A stretch of 64,000 nucleotides of DNA from Peribacillus frigoritolerans. GTDB lineage: Bacteria > Bacillota > Bacilli > Bacillales > DSM-1321. The stretch lies in assembly GCA_030562215.1 (NCBI GenBank), contig JAUPFL010000001.1:2034501-2098500 (forward strand), written 5' to 3'. The first letter of the stretch is position 1. Each line of letters begins with the position of its first letter. Shown here piece by piece: positions 51,145 through 60,129 of the stretch. Both the position numbers and the translations under genes were made by a program. A model generated the notes under the pieces. It saw nothing but the letters and a program-made list of their open reading frames with translations, was not told where the DNA came from and did not search any database.

Positions 51145-51287
51145 TTAAAGAAGTGACAAACTTTTTGAATTTTGGCAATGATATTTGAAAACAGATAGAT
51201 GAAGTATTTTAAACAACTTAATTTAAATGAACCAGATTGTATAAAATTAAGTATCAAATAATTATCCCATTCAAATTTTTTTACCCT

Positions 51288-51303
51288 GTATTGTATACAA
51301 TAC
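51288..51303 (+). promoter_or_regulatory. GTATAC-type GntR operator
   Basis: Perfect 16-bp palindrome GTATTGTATACAATAC, 44 bp before the GntR start; autoregulation expected. Confidence 0.7.
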
Positions 51304-51346
51304 TGCATTCAATTTTGAATTCTTCATTGAGAGGAGGTATAAAGTT

Positions 51347-52007
51347 TTGAATAGTTTAGAAATAGATATCTATAAAAAAATCAAGCAAGCTATTATCCAG
51401 CAAAGGCTTCGGCCCAATATGCAATTAATAGAAAAGGATCTTGCTGAATCGTTTGGCGTTAGCCCCCTGTCCGTAATGTTCTGCGCAGATTGGAATATGA
51501 AAAATTGGTGAAAATTAAAGAGCATAAAGGTACCTTTGTCTCTTGTTCAACAATTGAAGAAGCAAAAGAAGTATTTGAAATGAGGAGAATCTTAGAAGGG
51601 GAAGCAGTGCGAAGAGCATGCAGACTCTTTGACGAGGAACAATTACAAGAACTAGAGACTCTAGTTGAGGAAGAACGACATATTTATGGTAGTCGGGATT
51701 TTTCTGAATCTTTAAAATTATCTGGGGATTTTCATTTGAAAATAGCTGAAATCGCAGGAAATTCGTATTTTTATCAATATCTCGAAGATTTAATTTCCTT
51801 AACTTATGTGATTATAGCAATCTATGGAAGAGGGGAATGGAAACATGTGGTTATCATGATCATTTTCAAATTTTTAATGCTATTAAGCAAAGGGATGGTG
51901 ACCTTGCAGAACACTTATCTCTCATTCATCTTAGTGAAATTGAGTCGAATCTTCATTTTAATGAGGAATTACAAATCTCGTCTTCCTTGTCAGATATATT
52001 TCTTTAA
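51347..52007 (+). CDS. GntR/FadR family regulator 2 (two frameshifts)
   Basis: About 220 residues. The TTG start at 51347 follows GAGGAGGT. The HTH reads EIDIYKKIKQAIIQQRLRPN, then EKDLAESFGVS, before a base is missing at about 51465. The FCD domain (FEMRRILEGEAVRRACRLF, SGDFHLKIAEIAGN) breaks again at about 51835 and ends CGYHDHFQIFNAIKQRDGDL, with stop 52007. A perfect palindrome overlies its promoter. It is upstream of the allantoin transport genes and may respond to a ureide or C2/C3 acid. Confidence 0.85.
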
Positions 52008-52029
52008 TGTAAATTGATAAACGATTCAT

Positions 52030-52043
52030 TGAAAGCGCTTACT
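52030..52043 (+). promoter_or_regulatory. Candidate cre (CcpA) site
   Basis: TGAAAGCGCTTACT: one mismatch to the cre consensus, upstream of the NCS1 permease unit. Confidence 0.55.
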
Positions 52044-52132
52044 GATGGGGTTTTTAAGGAGGTGATACAGTTCATCGAAATCATTTTCCAAATTAAATGT
52101 AGTTTTCATGCTGTTTTTTTTGTGATTTTCAA

Positions 52133-52157
52133 GGAACGTTGTTGTTTAATGCGCGAC
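52133..52157 (+). promoter_or_regulatory. 25-bp motif, site 5
   Basis: GGAAC-GTT-GTTGTTTAAT-GC-GCGAC, upstream of the NCS1 permease unit. Confidence 0.6.
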
Positions 52158-52182
52158 AATAGCTCGATTCAAACACATTAAG

Positions 52183-52356
52183 ATGGTGGAGGATCGAAGG
52201 GAAATAGTACTTTTAACAAAACAAATTCGCCTTTTATTTCCTTTGAATGAAGAACAGAAAAGAACACTTAGAAGAAAGATTGTATCATATTATAGCCTCG
52301 GCAAACATCTAAGACCTAACCTGTTAACCAATGCATTAAAATGCGGCAAACCATAA
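52183..52356 (+). CDS. Possible small protein, 57 residues
   Basis: ATG 52183 to TAA 52356 encodes a basic helical product (MVEDRREIVLLTKQIRLLFP, then LNEEQKRTLRRKIVSYYSLG) between the 25-bp motif and the permease, in the same orientation and 20 bp from it. No clear ribosome site precedes it. The residue composition looks protein-like, so I list it with reserve. Confidence 0.4.
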   Translation: MVEDRREIVLLTKQIRLLFPLNEEQKRTLRRKIVSYYSLGKHLRPNLLTNALKCGKP

Positions 52357-52375
52357 AAAAGGGGTTGGATGTATC

Positions 52376-53773
52376 ATGTCTACAAATTTAGAAAATTACG
52401 TTCCACAAGAAACGCAGATCCAACATGATACGGGTGTGGATGAATCACTTAATCCAAAAACCGAGGAGGGTAGGACGGTAAGTCCGTTGGACTATATTTT
52501 CATGTGGGTTGGTGACGGTGTTAATCTAGGTAATATGACGCTTGGAGCCAGTATGATTGTAGCGGGAATCGCTACGTTAAACATCTTTCAGACATTTGCC
52601 GCAGCTATCATGGCAATTGGTATCATTTCAACTGTTTTTGCTTTAAATGACAGGCTCGGATACAGAACGGGAATACCATATGTTGTACAGCTTAGAATGT
52701 CCTTTGGGCTTAAAGGTTCCGTAATATCATCACTGATGCGGGGTATTCCCGCCATCGTTTGGTACGGTTTTCAAAGTTGGATTGGCGGTACTGCCTTAAA
52801 TGAAATTGCGAAGATTATTACAGGCGGCGCCTTTGATAATGTTGCCATTTGCTTTGTAGTGCTACAGTTGGTGCAAATTGGGCTTTCGCTGTATGGATTC
52901 CATGCCATTAAATGGGTGGAAACGCTTGCGTCTATTGTTATTGTACTAGCGCTTCTCTATGTATTTGGCGTTCTACTAACTTCCTATAGCGATGTTATTG
53001 CAGAAACATGGGTTCATGCAGAAGGATCATGGGGCTTGCCTTTCTTTGCATTGATCATGATGTTTATGGGAAATTATGCGGCTATCTTTTTAAGTGCAGC
53101 GGACTATTCAAGAGAGCTAAAGTCTGGTATTAGCGACACAAAACGCGGGTTTTTGTACTTTCTTCCTATTTTAATGGCGTACGGCTTGACACTTACAATC
53201 GGTGGAATGCTTGCTTCCGCAACCGGCATCAATAATCCTGTAAAAGCGTTTGCGGTCGTGGTGGATAACTCTTACATTACACTCTTTGTATCCGCATTTA
53301 TTGTTTTGGGTGCGGTTGCAGTAAACATGGTTGCCAATATTATTCCGCCAACCTATGTTATTACATTGCTTACAAAAATGAAATATAAACCTGCAGTTAC
53401 CATAACCGGACTGCTTGCATTTTGCTCATTCCCTTGGGTTCTTGTGCAGGATTCTTCGGCAAAGGGTCTTGGAATCTTCATTCTTATATATTCCGCATTT
53501 CTAGGACCGATTGTTTCTATATTATTAGTGGAATATTATATATTAAGAAAGCAAAAGGTAAATGTTGCAGACTTGTATAAGGAAGACGGTCCATTTGCCG
53601 GGTATAATCCAGCAGCGGTGCTTGCATTGCTTATCGGCGCCGGTGCAGCCTGTGTGAAAGTGGAGCTGGCATGGATTATCGGCGTTGTTGTGGCAGGTAT
53701 TGCATATTTGCTTTTGATGAAATTTGCATTTAAAAATTCAAAATTCAAAAAGGGTACTATTTTTGAAAAGTAA
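52376..53773 (+). CDS. NCS1 family nucleobase/allantoin permease
   Basis: A complete 465-residue, twelve-helix carrier: SPLDYIFMWVGDGVNLGNMT, RMSFGLKGSVISSLMRGIPA and WYGFQSWIGGTALNEI match the NCS1 (PucI, CodB, Mhp1) family that imports allantoin, cytosine or hydantoins with a cation. It is followed by allantoinase, so allantoin is the likely cargo. The coding sequence is somewhat richer in GC-ending codons (for example GGCGGCGCC) than its neighbours, a possible sign of separate ancestry. RBS AAAAGGGG. Confidence 0.9.
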   Translation: MSTNLENYVPQETQIQHDTGVDESLNPKTEEGRTVSPLDYIFMWVGDGVNLGNMTLGASMIVAGIATLNIFQTFAAAIMAIGIISTVFALNDRLGYRTGIPYVVQLRMSFGLKGSVISSLMRGIPAIVWYGFQSWIGGTALNEIAKIITGGAFDNVAICFVVLQLVQIGLSLYGFHAIKWVETLASIVIVLALLYVFGVLLTSYSDVIAETWVHAEGSWGLPFFALIMMFMGNYAAIFLSAADYSRELKSGISDTKRGFLYFLPILMAYGLTLTIGGMLASATGINNPVKAFAVVVDNSYITLFVSAFIVLGAVAVNMVANIIPPTYVITLLTKMKYKPAVTITGLLAFCSFPWVLVQDSSAKGLGIFILIYSAFLGPIVSILLVEYYILRKQKVNVADLYKEDGPFAGYNPAAVLALLIGAGAACVKVELAWIIGVVVAGIAYLLLMKFAFKNSKFKKGTIFEK

Positions 53774-53906
53774 ACCTGTATTTCTATGTTTCCTGGGGTT
53801 ATTCTCTCTGTCTATTTATAATGGATTGATGCAATCTGAGGATGAAATAAACAAGGCAGTTGAGTAATGCTAATATACAGAAAATTTCAAAAAAGGGGTT
53901 GGGAGA

Positions 53907-55289
53907 ATGAAGTTTGATTTAGTTATAAAGAACGGAAATGTAGTAATTGAAAATTCAGTAGAACAACTGGATATCGGTATACTTAATGGTAAAATTGCAG
54001 AAATTTCAAAAGAAATAGTCGGGGAATCTGCTGAAATTATAGATGCCTCTCATCAATATGTCATGCCTGGGATGATAGATGCCCATGTCCATATTTGCGA
54101 GCCAGGCAGAACGGAGTGGGAAGGGTTTGTAACAGGAACTCAAGCACTAGCTGCAGGAGGGACAACATCATTTGTTGATATGCCATTAAACGCTTTGCCG
54201 GCAACGACTACAAAGAGTTCACTGCATTTAAAATTAAAATCTGCTGAAAATAAGGCGTACGTTGATTATGCTTTGTATGGTGGATTAGTTCCTGATAATC
54301 TCGAAGATTTAGAAGACCTTTCTAACGAAGGTGTTGTGGCCTTCAAATGTTTTATGGCAACATGTGGTAGTGAGGAAATTGGAGATTTTAAAAATGTTGA
54401 TGATTTTACTCTATATCAAGGTATGAAAAAACTATCGGAATTGGGGCATATATTATCCATACATGCTGAGAATGCAGAGCTTACTGATAAACTGGCAATT
54501 GAAAAGAAAAAACAAGGGAAGACAACAGCAAAAGATTATGCTGAGTCCCGCCCCATATTTACTGAGGTTGATGCTGTAAAACGTGCTTTGTTATTAGGTA
54601 AAGAGACTGGATGTAAATTACATTTTGTTCATATTAGCAGTGAAGAGGCTGTTGAAGAAATCCTTAAAGCACGTAAACTAGGCCAAGAGGTTACGATAGA
54701 ATCGTGTCCTCACTATTTCACGTTAGATACGGAAACCTTTGAAAGGATAGGACCTGTTGCGAAATGCGCCCCACCGCTTCGTACTAAAACAGAACAAGAT
54801 AAATTATGGGAAGCTCTTAAGGAGGGGAAAATTGATATCCTGGCCTCAGACCATTCCCCATGTCCTCCAGAAATGAAGCAGAGCAACAGCAATAATATGT
54901 TTGATGTGTGGGGAGGGATTAGTGGCTGCCAAAATAATGTTGATTTAATGTTTGACGAGGCTGTTAAGAAACGTGGGGTTTCTGTAAGTGAATTTTCAAA
55001 GATGATTGCGACAAAACCTGCAGAAATATTTAACTTAAGAAATAAAGGAAGCATTAGAGTTTCCTATGACGCTGATATCATTCTCCTTGATCCAAATAAA
55101 TCATACACCATTCAGCCAGAAGATTTGTATTACCGTCATCAACAAAGCCCTTATGTTGGAAGGAAAATTAACTGCCGAGTGACGAAAACGTTTGTAAGAG
55201 GACAACTGGTATTTGATTTTGAGCAAGGGATAGTAAGTCATCCAATCGGGAAGTTCATTTCGGCAAAAAGTAGTTTCGTACAAGCATAA
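53907..55289 (+). CDS. allB: Allantoinase
   Basis: A complete 460-residue cyclic amidohydrolase. Metal motif DAHVHICEPGRTEWEGF, the bridging lysine in VAFKCFMATCG, then SIHAEN, HFVHISSEEAV, ESCPHYFTLDTE, CAPPLR and LASDHSPCPPEMK. The last blocks and YYRHQQSPYVGRKI match E. coli AllB very closely. It opens the allantoin ring to allantoate. RBS AAAGGGG. It lies between the permease and an IclR regulator; the next enzyme, allantoate amidohydrolase, is at the window end. Confidence 0.95.
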   Translation: MKFDLVIKNGNVVIENSVEQLDIGILNGKIAEISKEIVGESAEIIDASHQYVMPGMIDAHVHICEPGRTEWEGFVTGTQALAAGGTTSFVDMPLNALPATTTKSSLHLKLKSAENKAYVDYALYGGLVPDNLEDLEDLSNEGVVAFKCFMATCGSEEIGDFKNVDDFTLYQGMKKLSELGHILSIHAENAELTDKLAIEKKKQGKTTAKDYAESRPIFTEVDAVKRALLLGKETGCKLHFVHISSEEAVEEILKARKLGQEVTIESCPHYFTLDTETFERIGPVAKCAPPLRTKTEQDKLWEALKEGKIDILASDHSPCPPEMKQSNSNNMFDVWGGISGCQNNVDLMFDEAVKKRGVSVSEFSKMIATKPAEIFNLRNKGSIRVSYDADIILLDPNKSYTIQPEDLYYRHQQSPYVGRKINCRVTKTFVRGQLVFDFEQGIVSHPIGKFISAKSSFVQA

Positions 55290-55298
55290 AGTTATTTA

Positions 55299-55360
55299 AA
55301 GAAGGTTGACCTAAAAGGGCACTTAAGTTGCTCTTAATGGCGTCATACCTTCTTTTTGTT
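55299..55360 (+). terminator. Two-tier terminator of allB
   Basis: Outer stem AAGAAGGTTGAC (55299-55310) / GTCATACCTTCTT (55342-55354), with an inner imperfect stem, ending in T5. Confidence 0.75.
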
Positions 55361-55455
55361 TTATTTTTTGAATGGTATTATGTCTGTGGATTGCTCTTGT
55401 GGTAAGATAAAGAAACAGGATCAGTAATTTAGGATTTAATCGGAGGTTAATATAA

Positions 55456-56237
55456 ATGGTTAAGTCAGTAGATAGGGCGTTAACAATTATTTCATTAGTG
55501 AGCAAGCGTAAAGAAGGGATTGGGGTTACTGAGCTGGCCTCCAACCTAGATTTAAATAAAAGCTCTATATTCAGATTATTAAGTACTCTTGTAGATCATG
55601 GATTCATCGAACAAAATCCTGAAACTAAAAAATATAGATTAGGCTATAAATATTTAGAATTAAGTTCGATGTTACTTGAATCTATTGACTTGAGAACTCA
55701 GGCTAAACCTTTTCTGGAAGAGTTAGAATCACATATTAATGAAGTGATCCACTTGACCGTATATGATCAAGGAGAGGTAATCTATATTGAAAAACTTGAG
55801 GGTAGTGAAACCCTTAGAACACATTCACAAGTAGGAAGACGGGCCCCAATGCATTGTACGGCAGTTGGGAAGGTAATCTTAGCCCATCTGCCATTAAATG
55901 AGATCGTAGATATAATTGACAAGCATGGTTTACCAAAACATACTGAACATACGATTATAGATAAGGAATCTTTTTTAAAGAATTGGGAAAAATCAGGAAC
56001 GAAGGTATTGGTAGGGAAGTTGAAGAAAATGAACAAGGAATCACCTGTATTGCAGCGCCAATTTTTGATAATCGGAAGAAAATTACAGCTGCTGTCAGTA
56101 TATCAGGACCAAGCATCCGAATGACTGAAGAAAGATTAACTGAAATTAAACCAATTATAATGGATATTGGTAAAAAAGATTTCCAAAAGGCTTGGTTACA
56201 CAGACAATTAAATAATGTGAAAAAAGAATTGGTATAA
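55456..56237 (+). CDS. IclR family regulator, AllR-like (frameshifted)
   Basis: About 260 residues. HTH: MVKSVDRALTIISLVSKRKE, then LASNLDLNKSSIFRLLSTLV; effector domain: YDQGEVIYIEKLEGSE, RRAPMHCTAVGKVILAH, and after a break at about 56000 GIGREVEENEQGITCIAAPI. One base is missing there. It sits among allantoin and glyoxylate genes, so it resembles AllR, which responds to glyoxylate or allantoin. It is the best candidate to bind the 25-bp motif shared by these operons. Confidence 0.88.
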
Positions 56238-56253
56238 GACCAATTCTTTTTTT
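56221..56253 (+). terminator. Terminator of the iclR gene
   Basis: AAAGAATTGGT/ACCAATTCTTT stem overlapping the stop codon, then T7. It is the left member of a 36-bp direct repeat with 56618-56653. Confidence 0.8.
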
Positions 56254-56469
56254 GTAGACAAAAGGGGTTAGGAATTTTTCTTCCTTATCAAATTTATCAG
56301 GTGGAAAAGGCTTCTTTCCATGGTTTGTCCGATCTTGATTTATTTCATCTTGAAGGCGTCCTTGATAAAGCTCTTGTTTCCTTACGAACGATTTTCTTTT
56401 AATTACCGTTTATTCGCACTCGCTTTCAGATGTGTAGAATCATGGAGACTTTCGAAAAAAGGGTTTCTA

Positions 56470-56617
56470 AAAGTTAAAACAAAGTTGCCTTGGAACGGAG
56501 GGTGCGAGACTCCTGCCGGAAAAGCCAGGGGAGACCCCGTAGGCCCGAAGGCGCCGAGGGCGGACCGCCCTCGGAAAGCCAGTGCCTGGAGGCAACGTTC
56601 GAATTGTCTACAGTCTG
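56470..56617 (-). repeat. Dispersed repeat, copy D
   Basis: Inverted relative to copy A. On the minus strand the order is CAGACTGTAGACAA, CCTCCAGGCACTGGCTTTCC, GGGCGGTCCGCCCTCGGCG, ACGGGGTCTCCC, GGCAGGAGTCTCGCA, then AACTTTGTTTTAACTTTTAG. The most complete copy in the window. Confidence 0.85.
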
Positions 56618-56653
56618 AAAGAATTGGTATAAGGGCAGTTCTTTTTTTGTAGA
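56618..56653 (+). repeat. Right copy of a 36-bp direct repeat
   Basis: Matches 56223-56258 at 33 of 36 positions. The pair brackets the dispersed repeat D and about 360 bp of spacer. Confidence 0.75.
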
Positions 56654-56785
56654 AATTCATTGATTCAAGTTTATCTTCGAATAGGCACTCTGACCTTTTG
56701 TCCTTCAAAAATATTTATAAAAAATTTAATGGCGAAAATACTTGAAATATTCAAAAACGGTGATAATATCAAAATAAGAAACAAG

Positions 56786-56810
56786 GTTAGTTAATAAGCA
56801 ACGAAATGCT
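56786..56810 (-). promoter_or_regulatory. 25-bp motif, site 6
   Basis: On the minus strand: CGTTGCTTATT with AACTAAC to the right; the left half is poor. It lies 62 bp before the transketolase start. Confidence 0.6.
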
Positions 56811-56829
56811 TATTTTTTAATTATTTAAT

Positions 56830-56854
56830 GAAACTGCGTTGCTTATTATGCGAC
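56830..56854 (+). promoter_or_regulatory. 25-bp motif, site 7
   Basis: GAAAC-TGC-GTTGCTTATT-AT-GCGAC, ending 18 bp before the transketolase start codon. With site 6 it forms a divergent pair. Confidence 0.7.
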
Positions 56855-56871
56855 TATAAGGAGGAGTAATA

Positions 56872-57695
56872 GTGGATTTTTCTAAAGAGAAAAGCAGGTT
56901 TTATAATAATCTAACGAAAACGATTCGCCGGCACATAGTTAAAATGACGAACCATGCTGGAAGTGGTCATCCCGGTGGTTCTTTATCAGCAACTGAACTA
57001 ATGTCCGTCCTATTTTTTGAACACATGAATGTTGATCCTAAAAACCCAGATTGGCAAGACCGAGATTGTTTCTTCCTATCTAAGGGTCATTGTACACCTG
57101 TATTTTATTCAGTATTAGCTGAAAAAGGTTTCTTCCCAGTTGAAGAGTTAATGACATTCAGGGATGTTGATGGCAGGTTACATGGACATCCATGTGGAGA
57201 GCATATTCCAGGTGTAGACATATCTTCAGGATCACTTGGTCAAGGATTATCAGTAGCTAATGGTGTTGGATTAATTGCAAAACTAGATGGTAGCAATAGA
57301 AGATCATATTGCATGATTGGTGATGGAGAATTACAAGAAGGTCAAGTATGGGAAGCAGCAATGACAACTGCACATTACAATCTTGATAACGTTTGTGCGA
57401 TTATCGACTGGAACAAAATTCAACTTGATGATTTTGTTGAAAATGTAAAAGGTGTAAAAATCTTGGTGATAAATTTAGAGCTTTCGGTTGGCACGTTGTT
57501 GAAATTGATGGTCATGATATTAATGCAGTTAATGAAGCGTATAAAGAAGCTAAACGCACTAAAGGCAGACCTACTGCAATTCTAGCTCATACGGTTAAAG
57601 GCAAGGGAGTTTCATTCATGGAAGATACACATGATTGGCATGGAATGGCTCCGAATGATGAGCAATTAGAAATCGCTTTAAAGGAGTTGGCTTAA
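56872..57695 (+). CDS. Transketolase N-terminal subunit (frameshifted)
   Basis: About 274 residues. Thiamine-diphosphate domain: MTNHAGSGHPGGSLSATELM, FFLSKGHCTPVFYSVLAEKG, SGSLGQGLSVANGVGL, and the GDGELQEGQVWEAAM magnesium/ThDP motif. The frame breaks at about 57465 (VKGVKILVI against GDKFRAFGWHVVEIDGHD). GTG start behind GGAGGAG. It forms one half of a split transketolase with the next gene and transfers two-carbon ketol units. Split forms occur in specialised catabolic pathways, such as that for apiose. Confidence 0.9.
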
Positions 57696-57696
57696 G

Positions 57697-58643
57697 ATGG
57701 CAAATCAAGAAGCACCACGTAAAGGTTTTGCTGATGCACTAATTAGACTTGGAGAAAAACATGATAATTTAGTGGTACTTGACGCGGACTGTGCAAAATC
57801 AAATATGACAAATCTATATAAAAATAGATTTCCGGAACGCTTTTTCAACATCGGTATTTCTGAATGTGATTTAGTAGGTACTGCAGCTGGTATGGCAGTA
57901 GCAGGTAAAGTACCATTTGCGAATGCTTATGCAAACTTCCTTACTGGGCGTGCATTTGATCAAATGAGAATTTCTGTATGTTATTCAAATAACAATGTGA
58001 AAATTGTCGGTCATAACGCTGGTACATCAGCTGCTCAAGAAGGTGCAACACATTTACCGCTTGAAGATATTTCTTTAATGCGCTCACTTCCACGTATGAC
58101 TGTAATTGTTCCAGCTGATGCGGTTGAAATGGAAAAAGCAGTAGAAGCTGCTTATTACCATGACGGACCAATTTACCTGCGTGTTGGCAAATTACCAGTA
58201 CCAATCGTTACAAAAAAGAAGAACCATTCAAAATAGGTAAAGCAATTAAATACCGTGAAGGGTCTGATATTACAATCATCAGTACTGGAATAATGCTTGA
58301 TGAATCACTAAAAGCAGTAGGTGAATTGGAAAAGCAAGGTGTTAGCGCTGAACTTTTACACATTCATACAATTAAACCTATTGATAAAGAAGCCATTATT
58401 GCATCTGCTGCGAAAACAAAACATGTTATCACAGTTGAGGAGCATTCAATTATAGGTGGATTAGGTAGTGCTGTTGCTGAAGTATTATCAGAAAGCCAAC
58501 CAGCTAAATTAAGAAGAATCGGTACAAATGACCGTTTTGGGGTTTCAGGAAAAATGGATGAATTACTTGATTTGTTTGAATTAAGAGCACACCGTATTGT
58601 TTCTACTGCAAATGAATTATTAGGACATAGAGTAACTAGTTAA
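57697..58643 (+). CDS. Transketolase C-terminal subunit (frameshifted)
   Basis: About 315 residues. The pyrimidine-binding domain has VVLDADCAKSN, FFNIGISECDLVGTAAGMA with the conserved catalytic Glu, and TGRAFDQMRISVCY; the C-terminal domain (LLHIHTIKPIDKEAI, VEEHSIIGGLGSAVAEVL) resumes one frame over at about 58222 in an A-rich run. The residues after the catalytic Glu (ECDLVG) and the GHNAGTSAAQEGATH loop differ from the usual E-x-NM and HAGITVGEDGATH, hinting at a different acceptor. It starts one base after the partner's stop. Confidence 0.9.
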
Positions 58644-58675
58644 TCACATTTTTAGATAATGAAAGGGGAGGGTTT

Positions 58676-60129
58676 TTGTCAAACGCAACCCAATATCTAA
58701 GTTTAAAGGATACTTTAGACCTCTTCTCTAAATCGGATGATAGCCTTCGTGCTAAAATCCAAGCTCATTTAAAACAAACAAAACATAAGTTTATCGTTTT
58801 AGATGATGATCCAACTGGTGTCCAAACGGTACATGATATTTTTGTCATCACGGACTGGGGAAAAGACTGGATTAAAAAAGGATTATCTGATGAGAGAAGT
58901 GTACTTTATATTTTAACAAACACAAGAAGTTATAATGCAGAAAAAACGGAAAACATCAATAGAGAGATTGTCCAAAACATTGTTGACGTTACTAAGGAAA
59001 TGGGCATTAATTATTCAATTATCAGTAGAAGTGACTCAACATTAAGAGGGCATTATCCACTTGAAATTAATGTGCTCCAAGATGAATTATTAAAAACTGC
59101 TGATGTACAAATTTCAGGTCATTTAATCATACCGGCTTTTTTGAAGCACATCGTTACACCATAGATAATATTCATTATTTAGGTATGGATGGTCAACTTG
59201 TCCCAGTAAATGAAACAGAATTTGCGAATGATTCCGTTTTCGGTTTCAATACTGCTAATTTGCCGAAATGGATTGAAGAGAAGACAAATGGAAGTGTAGC
59301 TTCAGAGTCGGCTTTGATCATTTCACTTGAAGATATTCATAATGGTGGCATTGATAAAGTTTATGAGATTTTACTATCTGCTAACAATAATACTCCTATT
59401 ATAGTAAATGCTAAATCTTACTATGATTTAGACATCGTATCATTAGCTGTCCTTAAAGCAATTGATTCTGGCAAGCAATTCTTGTTTAGAACTGCAGCAT
59501 CTATTGTAAAATCGATTGCGGGAATTCAGGATCGTCCATATTTATCAGCTAATGAGATTGTTTCAAATGATGAAAACCAAAACAATGGTGGATTTATTAT
59601 AGTAGGTTCCCACACGAATAAAACTACGGAACAAATTAAGGAGCTAATGAATAAATACCCGATTGAACAAATCGAAATGAATGTTGTGAAAGTTCTAAAT
59701 AAAGAAACAAGAAATGAAGAGCTAACACGAGTATGTCAATTAGTTGACCATAATATTTCTTCTAATCGCGATACGCTTGTTTATACAAGCAGGGATTTAA
59801 TTAGTGCGAAAGATAAGGAAGAAAACTTAAAAATTAGTCAAACTGTTTCAAGTTCTTTAGTTAAAGTTATTCGCTCACTAAAAGTAAAGCCGAAATTTAT
59901 CATTGCAAAAGGTGGTATAACTTCGAGTGATGTGGCAACTGACGGCTTAGATATAAAATATGCAAAAATTTTAGGGCAAGCGATCGCCGGTGTCCCAGTA
60001 TGGTTAACCGGAAGTGAAGCTAAGTTCAAAGATACACCTTATATCGTATTTCCAGGCAACGTTGGGGATAAAGATTCAATTGCTCAAATCTTTGAAAATA
60101 TAAAAAAGGATCAAAAGGGAGAGATATAA
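58676..60129 (+). CDS. Four-carbon acid sugar kinase family (DUF1537/OtnK-like) (frameshifted)
   Basis: About 484 residues. The N-terminal domain begins FIVLDDDPTGVQTVHD, the DUF1537 DD-T/PTG acid-sugar site, with SRSDSTLRGHYPLE; the C-terminal nucleotide domain has FIIAKGGITSSDVATDG and YIVFPGNVGDKDSI. A base is missing at about 59140 (IIPAFLKHIVT against FFEAHRYTIDN). Characterised members phosphorylate 3-oxo-tetronate or erythronate/threonate. TTG start 58676 behind AAAGGGGAGG. It is in the same operon as transketolase and a carboligase-like enzyme. Confidence 0.88.

Larger units (their letters stand above)
56254..56785. other. Gene-free stretch holding repeat copy D
   Basis: Between the iclR terminator and the transketolase promoter. 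No genuine gene; frames at 56320-56708 are products of the GC-rich repeat. Confidence 0.5.

Noticed and set aside
56320..56708. 110- and 101-codon frames on opposite strands
   Set aside because: Same explanation: they span repeat copy D and a spacer, with proline/glycine-rich composition typical of GC-rich non-coding DNA.
57872..58236. Idea that the split transketolase is a frameshifted single-chain enzyme
   Set aside because: The N-subunit ends with a normal stop at 57695 and the C-subunit has its own start and ribosome site (AAGGAG) one base later, as in known two-gene transketolases.
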